Below, one piece after another: positions 11,742-20,688 of a stretch of DNA of 64,000 bases. The position numbers were made by a program, and so were the translations under genes. Origin of the DNA: Candidatus Bartonella washoeensis Sb944nv. Its GTDB lineage: Bacteria > Pseudomonadota > Alphaproteobacteria > Rhizobiales > Rhizobiaceae. How positions within the stretch are numbered: the stretch's first letter is position 1; every line of letters starts with the position of its first letter. Where the stretch lies: NCBI RefSeq assembly GCF_000278135.1, contig NZ_JH725022.1, forward strand, positions 318,186 to 382,185. Reading direction: 5' to 3'. A model generated the notes under the pieces. That model worked only from the letters and a program-made list of their open reading frames with translations. It did no database searches and was not told the DNA's origin.

Positions 11742-12844
11742 GAAAAATTTGTTCCTCGTTTGCATATAAGGATCCAAAGGAAAAAAGGTGCCCCAAAGAG
11801 TGCTGTAACAATTCCGATTGGTAATTCCGCAGGGGCAACAATTAAGCGCGCAAACGTATCTGCAAAAATGAGTAATGCCGCTCCCAAGAGGGCAGAACAG
11901 GGAATAAGATAGCGATGATCAGGACCAATCAACTGACGCAAAATATGTGGAACAACAATACCAATAAAGCCAATGCCGCCACTGATAGCAACTGCACTAC
12001 CACACATAAGTGCAACAAGGAGAATAGCAATGTTTTTAACCCGTTGAATATGGAAACCAATATGGCCAGCAACAGCTTCTCCAAGTGCAAGAGCATTAAG
12101 AGCTCGTGATAAAAAAGGAGAAAAGAGAAGACCAACACAGATAAAAGGAAAAATAAGCCAAACTTTTAACCACGTTGCACCCGCTAAAGAGCCAAGATTC
12201 CAAAAGGTAATATCACGGAGTTGTTGGTCATTTGCGATAAAAATTAATGTTCCAACAACAGCACTACTTAGAGCACCAAGAGCAATACCTGCAAGAAGCA
12301 TTGTTGCAATAGAAGTGCAACTATTGCGCGTTGCTATTGCATAAAGAATAGTTGTTGATAGAAGTCCACCAAAAAAAGCGCCTATGATAACTTTGTAGGG
12401 CTCTAGAAAAGGTGCCAATGAAGAAGGAAAGGCAATACCAACAACAATTGCTAAGATAGCTCCAAGACCTGCACCTGCTGATACACCGACAATTCCTGGA
12501 TCTGCAAGAGGGTTACGAAAAAGCCCCTGCATGAGAACACCAGAGACAGCTAACGCTGCTCCAACCAAAACTCCTAAGATAAGACGGGGAAGCCTTATAT
12601 CGATAAGTATAAGATAATCACGTGTCTTACTACTCACCGAAAAGTCTTGCGTAAGCATTACACGAAAAAGATCAATGAAAGAAGCGCTTGATGCACCAAG
12701 TAAAAGCCCGCCAAAAATGCTAAAGGTAAGGAACACTATTAAGCATAATAATAAAATTTTTCCCAAGCGTGTACGGCTTAGTTTTTTATTTTCTTCTGTT
12801 TCAGGAGCACGCACCATGGATGGATTATCTACCATTTCTATCAA
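11738..12844 (-). CDS. hutC: Heme ABC transporter permease (FecCD family)
   Basis: Inner-membrane channel of the heme importer. The 368 residues contain about nine to ten hydrophobic segments and FecCD signatures: DIRLPRLILGVLVGAALAVSG near 80, LFRNPLADPGIVGVSAGA near 110, and the C-terminal GFIGIVVPHILR and GADTFAR-like IFADTFARLI. The first TM segment is near 30-50. It lies 11 bases after hutB and overlaps hmuV. In other bacteria the same protein is called HmuU. Context within a heme locus decides the substrate over iron-siderophore. Confidence 0.92.
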   Translation of the reverse strand: MIEMVDNPSMVRAPETEENKKLSRTRLGKILLLCLIVFLTFSIFGGLLLGASSASFIDLFRVMLTQDFSVSSKTRDYLILIDIRLPRLILGVLVGAALAVSGVLMQGLFRNPLADPGIVGVSAGAGLGAILAIVVGIAFPSSLAPFLEPYKVIIGAFFGGLLSTTILYAIATRNSCTSIATMLLAGIALGALSSAVVGTLIFIANDQQLRDITFWNLGSLAGATWLKVWLIFPFICVGLLFSPFLSRALNALALGEAVAGHIGFHIQRVKNIAILLVALMCGSAVAISGGIGFIGIVVPHILRQLIGPDHRYLIPCSALLGAALLIFADTFARLIVAPAELPIGIVTALFGAPFFLWILICKRGTNFS

Positions 12845-12855
12845 CTCTTATCGTT

Positions 12856-13755
12856 TTAATTTGTACCATAAAGCATATGTATAAGCTCTTTTGAGGCATC
12901 TGCAGTGCGTGGACCAAATCCCAAAAGATACATGGCATCCATCTGTTTAATAGCATGATTTTTTGCAGCAGTTGTTGCTTGAATTGCTGGTATGGCTAAA
13001 ATTTTATCAATGCTAGAATATTTTCTACCATGCTTGACAAGCAAAATAACGTCAGGATTTGATTTCAATAACGCTTCGTTATTGAGCAGCTTATATCCTT
13101 TATAATCGGTAATGGCATTGATTCCACCTGAAAGTTTTATCATACCATCGGCAGCTGTCCCTGTTCCAGATGCCATAACACGTCCATTTTGTACTGATAA
13201 AACAAAAAGAACGCGCTTTGGTTTGGTTATTTTTTCCAAAAGCGCATCATTGTTGACGAAATCACGATTTATTTTTTCAATTAATACAGTTGCCTGCATT
13301 TCTCGATTAATAGCTTTACCAACAAGGCGGATTTTTTCTATCACATTTTCACGGGAGTAATCTTCTGGTATGATCACTATAGGTATTGATGTTTTTTTTA
13401 GAATATCAAGAGTTGAAGGAGGTCCACTTCCTTCAACAAGCAATATGCCCTCTGGAGCAAGTGATAAAACACCCTCAGGTGAGAGAGCGCGCATATACCC
13501 AAGAACAGGAAGCTTAAGAGCTTCCTCTGGATAGACGCTTGTACTATCGCGAGCGATAAGTTGATCTTGACCCCCTAATGCATAGACAATTTCTGTAAGT
13601 GAGCCACCAATAGAGACAATCCGAGCATTTTCAGGGAAACGATTTGTGGGTTCAGCAATCACTTGTTTCGAAAAGTGGATAAGAGAGAGCAGTACACAAA
13701 TAATAAAAATGTTTGATATTCTACGCAAAAGAGGTGTAAACATGTTTGGCTTCAC
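12856..13755 (-). CDS. hutB: Periplasmic heme-binding protein of the heme ABC importer
   Basis: Delivers heme from the outer-membrane receptor to HutC-HmuV (HmuT/HutB family). The 299-residue precursor has a signal peptide at about 1-34 (two arginines, then a hydrophobic FIICVLLSLIHF core). After it comes a periplasmic-binding-protein type III fold: RIVSIGGSLTEIVYALGG near 45, DSTSVYPEEALKLPVLGY near 70 and a C-terminal YLLGFGPRTADA. A RXXS/STSVYP region typical of HmuT-like proteins is present. It starts five bases after the hemS stop. Confidence 0.9.
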   Translation of the reverse strand: MKPNMFTPLLRRISNIFIICVLLSLIHFSKQVIAEPTNRFPENARIVSIGGSLTEIVYALGGQDQLIARDSTSVYPEEALKLPVLGYMRALSPEGVLSLAPEGILLVEGSGPPSTLDILKKTSIPIVIIPEDYSRENVIEKIRLVGKAINREMQATVLIEKINRDFVNNDALLEKITKPKRVLFVLSVQNGRVMASGTGTAADGMIKLSGGINAITDYKGYKLLNNEALLKSNPDVILLVKHGRKYSSIDKILAIPAIQATTAAKNHAIKQMDAMYLLGFGPRTADASKELIHMLYGTN

Positions 13756-13760
13756 CCTTT

Positions 13761-14804
13761 TTAAGCTACTGCTGTTTTGGGGTATAGAGGCAAACTATTC
13801 AATAAAGAGCGCCAATCCTCACGTTCTTTTTGCCCTTCCTTTCGCAGACCAAAGAATTGAATAATCATCTCACCATGTTTATCGAAAATTTCAAGTGAGT
13901 TGACATAACCATCACTTGTGGGTTTACAAACACGCCATACATTATCAATTCCGGAAACTAATAAGTGCAAGTGGAATTTTTGATCAAGAACATTAAGCCA
14001 AAGACCCGTTTGTTTAATGTTTTTTACTTGCCCACTGAAAATTTGAATACATCCCTTATTGCCAACAAAGCACATAATCGGTACTTCTTGTTGTGCGATT
14101 TGGTTGAGCATCATTTCAACAGCTTCTATTTTTAATTGAGTCGCAAATTCATTACCAGCATATCTCACAGCCTCGTGTCTATTAATTTTAAATTCAGAAA
14201 TAATCTCATGAAGTTGATGTACATCAGTCATTTGCCGCCAACGATCTCGGAATTTTTCAACATCTATTTTTGCAATATCACATTGAGCTGAAGTTGGAGC
14301 AGGAAGAATATCGAGAACAGATGATTGATCTTCATGAAGCAATTTTCCAACAAGTCCATCCCACTCTTTCATATTTGTCGTATCTTTAGAATAGACTTTT
14401 AAGATAGCAACACCATACTGATCAAAAAATTGTAGACTTTTCATAGGTTTTCCGAGAATAGTTACGTCATACTCAAAACCAAATTTCCAATTTTGGGGAA
14501 AAATACGCAAGTCAATTTCACCGAGTGTCAGAGGAACATGTTGGCTCTGAACAATCTTTTCAAAACACCCTGTTATTTCATGAACAGCATGTTCGTTGCG
14601 TGTCAATACCATAACTGTTCCGAGTTTAGGGGCATTTTCTAGGAGAGTGGTAATATCAGCTTGTAATTTTTTAGCTTTTCCAATTGTACAATATGCTGCA
14701 ACAAGCTCTGCTTCAGATATGCCAATAGAGACCGCAAAATCACGGTTACGCATCTCCTTTTTTTCTTCATGCAAACGAATAATTGTCTCTGCTGTGTATG
14801 ACAT
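13761..14804 (-). CDS. hemS: Heme-handling/degrading protein HemS
   Basis: Cytoplasmic protein of the HemS/HmuS/ChuX-like family that binds, and in some species degrades, imported heme. At 347 residues it has the usual two tandem homologous halves. Each half contains a QFFDQYGVAILKVY / EIFDKHGEMIIQFFG type strand and a later W-containing MKEWDGLVGKL / REDWRSLLNSL segment. The family heme-ligand histidine likely lies in the second half. It heads the hutB-hutC-hmuV run, preceded by a 228-base leader region with a strong inverted repeat (14862-14894). Confidence 0.9.
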   Translation of the reverse strand: MSYTAETIIRLHEEKKEMRNRDFAVSIGISEAELVAAYCTIGKAKKLQADITTLLENAPKLGTVMVLTRNEHAVHEITGCFEKIVQSQHVPLTLGEIDLRIFPQNWKFGFEYDVTILGKPMKSLQFFDQYGVAILKVYSKDTTNMKEWDGLVGKLLHEDQSSVLDILPAPTSAQCDIAKIDVEKFRDRWRQMTDVHQLHEIISEFKINRHEAVRYAGNEFATQLKIEAVEMMLNQIAQQEVPIMCFVGNKGCIQIFSGQVKNIKQTGLWLNVLDQKFHLHLLVSGIDNVWRVCKPTSDGYVNSLEIFDKHGEMIIQFFGLRKEGQKEREDWRSLLNSLPLYPKTAVA

Positions 14805-14861
14805 GGATTTTCCTTCTGTTACTTATCCAAGCGTTAACTTAATTTACCATTCGCTAAAAGC

Positions 14862-14894
14862 GGGTTAAACCATTCATTAAAAATGGTTCAACCC
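14862..14894. promoter_or_regulatory. Imperfect 12-bp inverted repeat upstream of hemS
   Basis: GGGTT-A-AACCATT, a seven-base loop, then AATGGTT-C-AACCC form twelve base pairs with one mismatch. It lies 58-90 bases upstream of the hemS start, with no T-run on the hemS strand, so it looks like an operator or leader hairpin rather than a terminator. Heme or iron control through this site is inference. Confidence 0.5.
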
Positions 14895-15032
14895 ACCACA
14901 AACAAGGTGCCATTATAAACAGCAGAACAACTGAAAACCGATAAATCAAAAACAGTTTTAATTGTTTTTCTCAAAGAACAATAAAAACACAATAATTTAT
15001 CCTTTTATTGATCTAACGGTTAACGGAAGTGA

Positions 15033-17210
15033 CTAAAACCGTTGCACAAATGAAACCTTAAAGTTACGACCAGGTTGGCTGAAATAATCCTTTGGTGTTG
15101 TACTCTTACCGGAAGGAAGATCTGATATATCCCAATATTTTTCATTGAACAGATTATAAACACCTGCTCTTACAACAAGGCCTTTTTCGCCGAATGGCTT
15201 CAACCAACCTGATACATCAACGATCTTGTATCCAGGAATCTCTTGATAATCAGAATCCTCAGCAACTTTATCACGTTTGGCAGATGAGGTAAGCACGACA
15301 TCTGCACCCCAGATTTCTTTTGCATACCCTACTCCGATGACTGCTTTTAAAGCTGGAATTGAGTTAAGATATTCATTTTTATCAAGGTCTTTTCCTTGTG
15401 AATAAGCAAGGGCAAAATTGGCATGAAAACCATTATTAAGAACCCAGTGCATTTTTGTTTCAACACCAAAAATACGCACATTTGCACGATTTGCATAATG
15501 ACGACGCGAAAATCTGAATTCTTCTGAAGGCCCTTTATCCACAGTATCTATGAAGTCCTTATATTGATTGAAAAAGGCACTGAGTGCACCGCCGAAATTT
15601 TCATTTCCATATCGTACACCAACATCATACCCATTGCTCGTTTCTGCTTTAAGATTAGGCTCTCCTTTCACATAATAGGCAGAGGGTTTTATATAAGAGA
15701 CGTAAAGTTCTGAAATGCGTGGTGCACGAAAAGCTTGAGCCCATTGAGCATAAAGTGTTACTTGATTACGAACATCCCACTCCATACGTAATTTGGGAGA
15801 AAAACGTGAACCACTTCTTTCTGGAGGGAATTTATCAGAAATCAGAGCTTTCTCATAAGAAGGTGTTTTCTGAGGGACATACTTATACCAATCATAACGA
15901 ACTCCAGGTGTTACACGGAAACGGTTATCAGCAAAGGCAATTTCATCTTCGAAAACAAAACCCAAATTGTAACCATTCGTATCTGGTGAATCTGACCGGT
16001 TAGCCGGCACAAAGAGGCATCCCCGTGCATATTCCTTCACATGACAATTATCTTTACCTAACAAATAATGATGAAATTTAGATGACAAAACATTAGTAGC
16101 AAGCTTTAATTTATGATCTACAGTGCCAATATGAACTTTTTTGAGAGCATCAGCATTGAAACCATAATTAGTGTTACGTAAAAAATTGTCTCTCAAATAA
16201 TCCCCGTTGGGGGCCGCAACACGAAATCCAGTCATAATATAACGATTTGACTGTCTTTGCCAATACATTTGCCCATGAAATGCATCAAGAACAGAATCTT
16301 CATTGCCGTTATAGTTATAAGAAAGAGAAAGGCGTTCACGAAGTTTTTTGTCTTTATCATAAACGGAACCTGGAGCATATCTTTTAGAAGCATCCAATGA
16401 ATGCGTGTTGATATCATCATCAAAACGCTCTGCGGTAAAACCAAGTCGATGATTATCATTAAAGTATTGATGAATTTTAAAGAGCAAATTATTTCGGTCA
16501 AACTGAGCAGGGTTTTTACGTGTACGCTCTCCATAACCGTCTACGGTTCCCATATTCTTACGTTCATGACCTTCTACATGAGATCCTTGAAAAAGAAAAA
16601 ATGTTTGGTGATTACGCAGCGCAATAGCCTGATCTACACGCCAACTTTTATCAACAGAATGATACCCACCTTTTACAAGGCTACCCCAATTCTTTTCTTC
16701 AGTAATGAGATCTTCTGGATTCAGGGTACGTAAAGCAACAACTCCCCCCAGTGCACCAGATCCATAAAGACTAGAATCGGATCCTTGTATAACATCAAAT
16801 GTGGAAAGTGCACCAAAGTCAAATGTTGTGTTACCACCGTTCCCACGCAATATATCATCGAACCATGGAAGAGGGATACCATCCATAGTTGTGAGGACAC
16901 GATTTGCATCTAAACCACGAATGACAAAACTATTTTTTCCTGTGCTGTAAGTTACGGACGGATCAAGACGACTAACATCATGGACATCACTTATTTGTTT
17001 TTCGTTAATATCCTCAGCAGTTTTACGATTGGTCAAAATGGTTACAGAACCTGAAACATCTTCTATCTTTTTCCCTTTAATAACGATTGGGTTGAGTTCA
17101 GTTACAGCACCCCGCTCTTTATTTTGCGCAAAAACAAATGAAGGTATACAGACCGATAACGCACTTAAAATTACACAGCTTTTATAGATATTTTTTCGTC
17201 TTATTTGCAT
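15033..17210 (-). CDS. hutA: TonB-dependent outer-membrane heme receptor
   Basis: Takes up heme across the outer membrane using TonB energy. The 725-residue precursor has a signal peptide at about 1-28 ending in FAQN. Its plug domain (about 45-160) contains FVIRGLDANRVLTTMDGIPLP and DVIQGSDSSLYGSGALGGVV. A 22-strand-type beta barrel ends in the aromatic C-terminus VSFVQRF. The heme-receptor FRAP motif is present (QAFRAPRISELY), followed by a GEPNLKAETSNG version of the NPNL motif. It is divergent from tonB and upstream of the same-strand hemS run, matching the Bartonella hut arrangement. Confidence 0.93.
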   Translation of the reverse strand: MQIRRKNIYKSCVILSALSVCIPSFVFAQNKERGAVTELNPIVIKGKKIEDVSGSVTILTNRKTAEDINEKQISDVHDVSRLDPSVTYSTGKNSFVIRGLDANRVLTTMDGIPLPWFDDILRGNGGNTTFDFGALSTFDVIQGSDSSLYGSGALGGVVALRTLNPEDLITEEKNWGSLVKGGYHSVDKSWRVDQAIALRNHQTFFLFQGSHVEGHERKNMGTVDGYGERTRKNPAQFDRNNLLFKIHQYFNDNHRLGFTAERFDDDINTHSLDASKRYAPGSVYDKDKKLRERLSLSYNYNGNEDSVLDAFHGQMYWQRQSNRYIMTGFRVAAPNGDYLRDNFLRNTNYGFNADALKKVHIGTVDHKLKLATNVLSSKFHHYLLGKDNCHVKEYARGCLFVPANRSDSPDTNGYNLGFVFEDEIAFADNRFRVTPGVRYDWYKYVPQKTPSYEKALISDKFPPERSGSRFSPKLRMEWDVRNQVTLYAQWAQAFRAPRISELYVSYIKPSAYYVKGEPNLKAETSNGYDVGVRYGNENFGGALSAFFNQYKDFIDTVDKGPSEEFRFSRRHYANRANVRIFGVETKMHWVLNNGFHANFALAYSQGKDLDKNEYLNSIPALKAVIGVGYAKEIWGADVVLTSSAKRDKVAEDSDYQEIPGYKIVDVSGWLKPFGEKGLVVRAGVYNLFNEKYWDISDLPSGKSTTPKDYFSQPGRNFKVSFVQRF

Positions 17211-17271
17211 AACACATCATAACCTTTTTTAATATCCCCTCTTTGTCTTGAAATTTTATTCATATACAAAA

Positions 17272-17366
17272 AGCTGGACGCTGATCAAAATTCGCCAGCT
17301 AAACAGATAATGATTTTGACATCAGTACAAAATCACCGGAAAACCATATTAAACATGACAAAATCA
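17272..17366. promoter_or_regulatory. Palindrome, half site and hairpin in the hutA/tonB divergent spacer
   Basis: A perfect 8-bp inverted repeat TGATTTTG-N9-CAAAATCA lies at 17311-17335. A further CAAAATCA copy is at 17359-17366. A separate inverted repeat AGCTGG...CCAGCT (17272-17277 with 17295-17300) sits nearer hutA. Their place between two divergent heme-uptake genes makes them candidate operators. In Bartonella, Irr, RirA and Fur-type regulators have been linked to heme genes; which protein binds here cannot be told from sequence. Confidence 0.55.
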
Positions 17367-17453
17367 GTCAAGAAAAAAGTTGCAATTTCAAAATAGCCTG
17401 TTTTAATGAAGTTGCACACCAGTATTAAGCTTAGAATAACGGTAGAAGAAACG

Positions 17454-18236
17454 ATGAATTTTGCAAATACGAGGCGATTATTAATTCTTTGGATTGGTGC
17501 GTTTGTTGGTGCGTTCTTTCTGCATATAGTATTGGGTGCACAGTTTTATTTTCAAAGTATTGGTGTAAGTAATGGTGTGCGCTCATCGGCGATGATGCTG
17601 GCTTTTGCTCAAGAGACTGTATATTCGGATATTGACTTAGATTTTTCAGATATTGAGACAGATTTATCGAATGTTCGTACAGAGCCAGAAATATTGCAGC
17701 CAGATTTTTCAGAACAAGAGTCAGAGATATTAGAAACAGTTGATGAAGTACAACCGAAAGAGTTTGAGCATATTGTAGAAAAAGATGATTTTACTGTTCA
17801 GAAGCCTTTGGAAGAAGCTCTTCCTCAAAAAGTAGAGCATAAAGCGCTCGTTAAAAAAACGATACCGATGCCAAAGGCTGTGGTAAAGCGGGCTGTGGTA
17901 AAAGCAAAGCATTCGTCTACTACCGGTCAGAGAGGTAATGCAGCAGCGCTTGAGGATGCACTGTTAATGCAATGGTTGGCAAAGGTACAAGCGCAATTAG
18001 AAAGGCAAAAAGAATATGTTGTCGGACAGCGTACCAGCCGTGCAAAAGGAGTGGTGAAGTTAGAATTTAGGATACATGAGCAGGGGGGTATTTTTTCTAG
18101 CCGCGTTGTGGTTTCTGCTGGTGATCCGGAGCTTGATCGTTTAGCTATGGCGGCACTTCAACGTGTTGGCAATTTTCCTCCGCCACCTGCATCAAAGGTA
18201 AACAAAATTATCAGAGTGTCCTTAATCTTTAGTTGA
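17454..18236 (+). CDS. tonB: TonB energy transducer dedicated to heme uptake
   Basis: Couples the inner-membrane proton motive force to HutA. From the ATG at 17454 (MNFANTRR) the protein has 260 residues: one N-terminal membrane anchor (about 9-32, LLILWIGAFVGAFFLHIVLG), an acidic then lysine-rich periplasmic linker, and the TonB C-terminal domain (about 185-260). That domain carries GVVKLEFRIHEQGG, DPELDRLAMAALQRVG and NFPPPP. An in-frame ATG at 17406 would add 16 residues. The linker is poor in the Pro-Lys repeats of enteric TonB but contains charged EP/KP pieces. No exbB/exbD are visible here. Confidence 0.88.
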   Translation: MNFANTRRLLILWIGAFVGAFFLHIVLGAQFYFQSIGVSNGVRSSAMMLAFAQETVYSDIDLDFSDIETDLSNVRTEPEILQPDFSEQESEILETVDEVQPKEFEHIVEKDDFTVQKPLEEALPQKVEHKALVKKTIPMPKAVVKRAVVKAKHSSTTGQRGNAAALEDALLMQWLAKVQAQLERQKEYVVGQRTSRAKGVVKLEFRIHEQGGIFSSRVVVSAGDPELDRLAMAALQRVGNFPPPPASKVNKIIRVSLIFS

Positions 18237-18321
18237 TTTTTGCACAATTTTCATCTTAACTTTATATACTGCATATTTTTATGGTTGTTATAGTTCTGTG
18301 GTTTATGAAGGAGGAGGCAGA

Positions 18322-18393
18322 ATGAACCATTTTTTCAATGGGAATACATTTACTTCCATCGGCCGGAAACAAGGTCAGTTTTTATGTCTGTGA
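18322..18393 (+). CDS. Candidate 23-codon ORF with very strong Shine-Dalgarno
   Basis: AAGGAGGAGG sits five bases before an ATG that opens 23 codons (MNHFFNGNTFTSIGRK and so on) ending in TGA. It lies between the convergent tonB and slt genes and its second half runs antisense to the slt 3' end. The ribosome site is much stronger than those of most real genes here. There is no homology I can recognise, so it may be chance or a gene remnant. Confidence 0.25.
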   Translation: MNHFFNGNTFTSIGRKQGQFLCL

Positions 18394-20443
18394 TTCCTGT
18401 AAGTCTGGCTTTGTAAACTTCATAATTTTCCATGACACGCATAACGTAATTACGTGTCTCTGTATAGGGGATGCGCTCAATCCAATCGATGACTTTATCA
18501 AGAGATTGACCTCGAGGGTCTCCGTAACGTTGTATCCATTCACTGACACGACGCGAGCCTGCATTATAAGCGATAAGAGTCAATATGTAGGATCCGTTAA
18601 AACGTTCCAACTGTTCTCCTAGAAAGTGGGCGCCTAATGTAGCATTATAACTGGCATCACTGCTGAATTTTTTCGGTGACCATGCTATCGAGTATTTCTT
18701 TGCAAGTGCTTTTGCTGTCGTAGGCAGCAATTGTAGTATACCTTGTGCGCCCGCTTTTGATATGGCTGTTGGATTAAATTCGCTTTCTTGGCGGGCAATG
18801 GCGTAGACAAGCGCTTTTCCTACGGTAGAAATATTGGCAGAGGGTGGTATAGCCCCGAGAGGGTGGGAAAGTGCACCGACATTTTTACCTTGAAAAACAG
18901 CAGTTTTTCCAATTTTAAGGCTAGTATAATAGTCACCATTTTTTTCTGCCATCACAGCCAAAAGAGCTAATTCACCAGGGCTTTCTATTGTTTCTCCGAG
19001 TTCTCTATAAAAAATTTTAGCAAAATCAGTATAGCCGGCTGATTCAAGGCGTTGAATTGCTTTAATAGCTTTTCGTGTGCTAAAATGTTGTCGCTCAGCG
19101 GTTGTTGGTTTAGGAAACGAGACTTCGAGCTTTTTTTGATTAAGTCGTGAAGCTGCTAATTGACCATAATAAGTTGCACTAAAATGGGCTGCACGATGAA
19201 AATAATGCTGGGCATTTTTATGTTCACCTAAAACTTCTGCTGTTCGTCCCATCCAATAGTATCCACGGGATGCGGAAAGAGGTGCAGAAGATAATTGGGG
19301 AATGCGTGAAAAATGCTGCATTGCCAATTGAGGATCATGAAGAAACCGTAGGGCATACCATCCTGCATGAAATTCGGCATCGACTGCCAATGAAGATGTC
19401 ATGTCAGTATGTATTGCGACGAGTTGATAAGCAATTTTAGGTTTGTTTAAATCGAGCATTTCGCGAGAAAGGGCGCGTCGTTCTTTCCACAATGCATGTG
19501 GGTCCATAAGACGTAATGCATCTCTTGGTGTGCTTATCATGAGTGTTGCGGCTGCACTATATTGTCCGGTTTTGCGAAGATGACGAATTTGAGCAAATTG
19601 TAAGAGAGGATCTTTTTGCCATAATCGCTTTACAGTGCGTAATTTTTGTGCGGCTTTAGGATCATTTTTTTCGACGGCAACGAAAGCATTAAAAAGAGAT
19701 TGAGCATGAGCTAATTTTGCAACGCGCTCCGCTGAATCAAATCGATGTGTATAAAGCATAAAATGCATGCGTTTTAGATGGTCAATAGGCTTTAATGCAG
19801 CGCTTGCATTTTGAAGTACAAGCTTTTCTTCTTGTGCATTGAGCTTCGTTTTATGCCACCATGGCGCGATAATTTGTCGAGCACGAGTGGTTTGTCCAGT
19901 TGCGATAAGCGCTTTAGCGAATATAGCCATACCTTGTGCTGTGAGGGGTGGATGATGAACAAATTTTTGGATGATCACCTGCGCAAAATTGGTTTCATTG
20001 ATAAAAGCACGTTCAGCATTGCGTTGCATAGTGGCTATGCCTGGCCATCCTTTGAGTTCGTTGATTGCATTGAATATTTCAGAGCTTGGGATATTGGCTT
20101 GGCTTGATATACCGATTGCCCATGTCAAAATATGGCGATCAAGGCTATTTTTTTCCATTGAATTACGAAGGCTGATTGTTTTTGCAATATTGTTTTTTGA
20201 AAGTGCATCTAGGCCGGCTTTAAGTTGCGTGAGAGTTTGAGTACTGTACGTTGTCGTATGAAACTGTTGAAGAGGTTTCTGAGTTTGTTTTTTCATTACA
20301 AAGGGGGTCGGGCGCACCAAAGGGATTGGTGCTTTCCCGTGCAAAAGGGGTGTTTGTGCACATGCGTTTGAAAATAAAATTGTTGTTGCTGGTATAAATG
20401 CAGTAAATGTTGATACGAAAAGAGAGGCGGAAAATGCACGCAT
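18350..20443 (-). CDS. slt: Soluble lytic murein transglycosylase
   Basis: Cleaves the MurNAc-GlcNAc bond of peptidoglycan in the periplasm, forming 1,6-anhydro products. The 697-residue precursor has a hydrophobic N-terminal signal (about 1-29). A long alpha-superhelical region of TPR-like repeats fills most of the first 500 residues. A C-terminal SLT domain follows, with the catalytic glutamate in ARQESEFNP, then SKAGAQGILQLLPTTAKALAKK, LIAYNAGSRRV and the IPYTETRNYVMRVMENY end. It is convergent with tonB and divergent from dapA. Confidence 0.92.
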   Translation of the reverse strand: MRAFSASLFVSTFTAFIPATTILFSNACAQTPLLHGKAPIPLVRPTPFVMKKQTQKPLQQFHTTTYSTQTLTQLKAGLDALSKNNIAKTISLRNSMEKNSLDRHILTWAIGISSQANIPSSEIFNAINELKGWPGIATMQRNAERAFINETNFAQVIIQKFVHHPPLTAQGMAIFAKALIATGQTTRARQIIAPWWHKTKLNAQEEKLVLQNASAALKPIDHLKRMHFMLYTHRFDSAERVAKLAHAQSLFNAFVAVEKNDPKAAQKLRTVKRLWQKDPLLQFAQIRHLRKTGQYSAAATLMISTPRDALRLMDPHALWKERRALSREMLDLNKPKIAYQLVAIHTDMTSSLAVDAEFHAGWYALRFLHDPQLAMQHFSRIPQLSSAPLSASRGYYWMGRTAEVLGEHKNAQHYFHRAAHFSATYYGQLAASRLNQKKLEVSFPKPTTAERQHFSTRKAIKAIQRLESAGYTDFAKIFYRELGETIESPGELALLAVMAEKNGDYYTSLKIGKTAVFQGKNVGALSHPLGAIPPSANISTVGKALVYAIARQESEFNPTAISKAGAQGILQLLPTTAKALAKKYSIAWSPKKFSSDASYNATLGAHFLGEQLERFNGSYILTLIAYNAGSRRVSEWIQRYGDPRGQSLDKVIDWIERIPYTETRNYVMRVMENYEVYKARLTGITDIKTDLVSGRWK

Positions 20444-20600
20444 AGAGAAAAGACCTTGACACCTTGCTTTTTGGAAACACTCAAGAATTTCTAGAATAGA
20501 AGCGTGAAAAACGGGTTAATGTATGCCTGATATTTTAAGGGAACGTTAGGAATTGAAAGAGATAGATGCTAATCTTAAGAGGGCTTCAGTGAAATTCATC

Positions 20601-20638
20601 TTGCTTCAATGATAGAGCAAGACTATGTTCTATCATTG
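20601..20638 (+). promoter_or_regulatory. Putative dapA promoter overlapped by a perfect 10-bp inverted repeat
   Basis: TTGCTT (20601-20606) and TATGTT (20624-20629) are 17 bases apart, a plausible sigma-70 pair. The repeat CAATGATAGA (20607-20616) and TCTATCATTG (20629-20638) brackets the -10 region, 51 bases before the dapA ATG. This is the geometry of a repressor operator; the regulator is unknown. Confidence 0.5.
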
Positions 20639-20688
20639 GTAATTTACAAAGGCGATAAAAATAAAGTGAACATTATAGGGAGATTATC

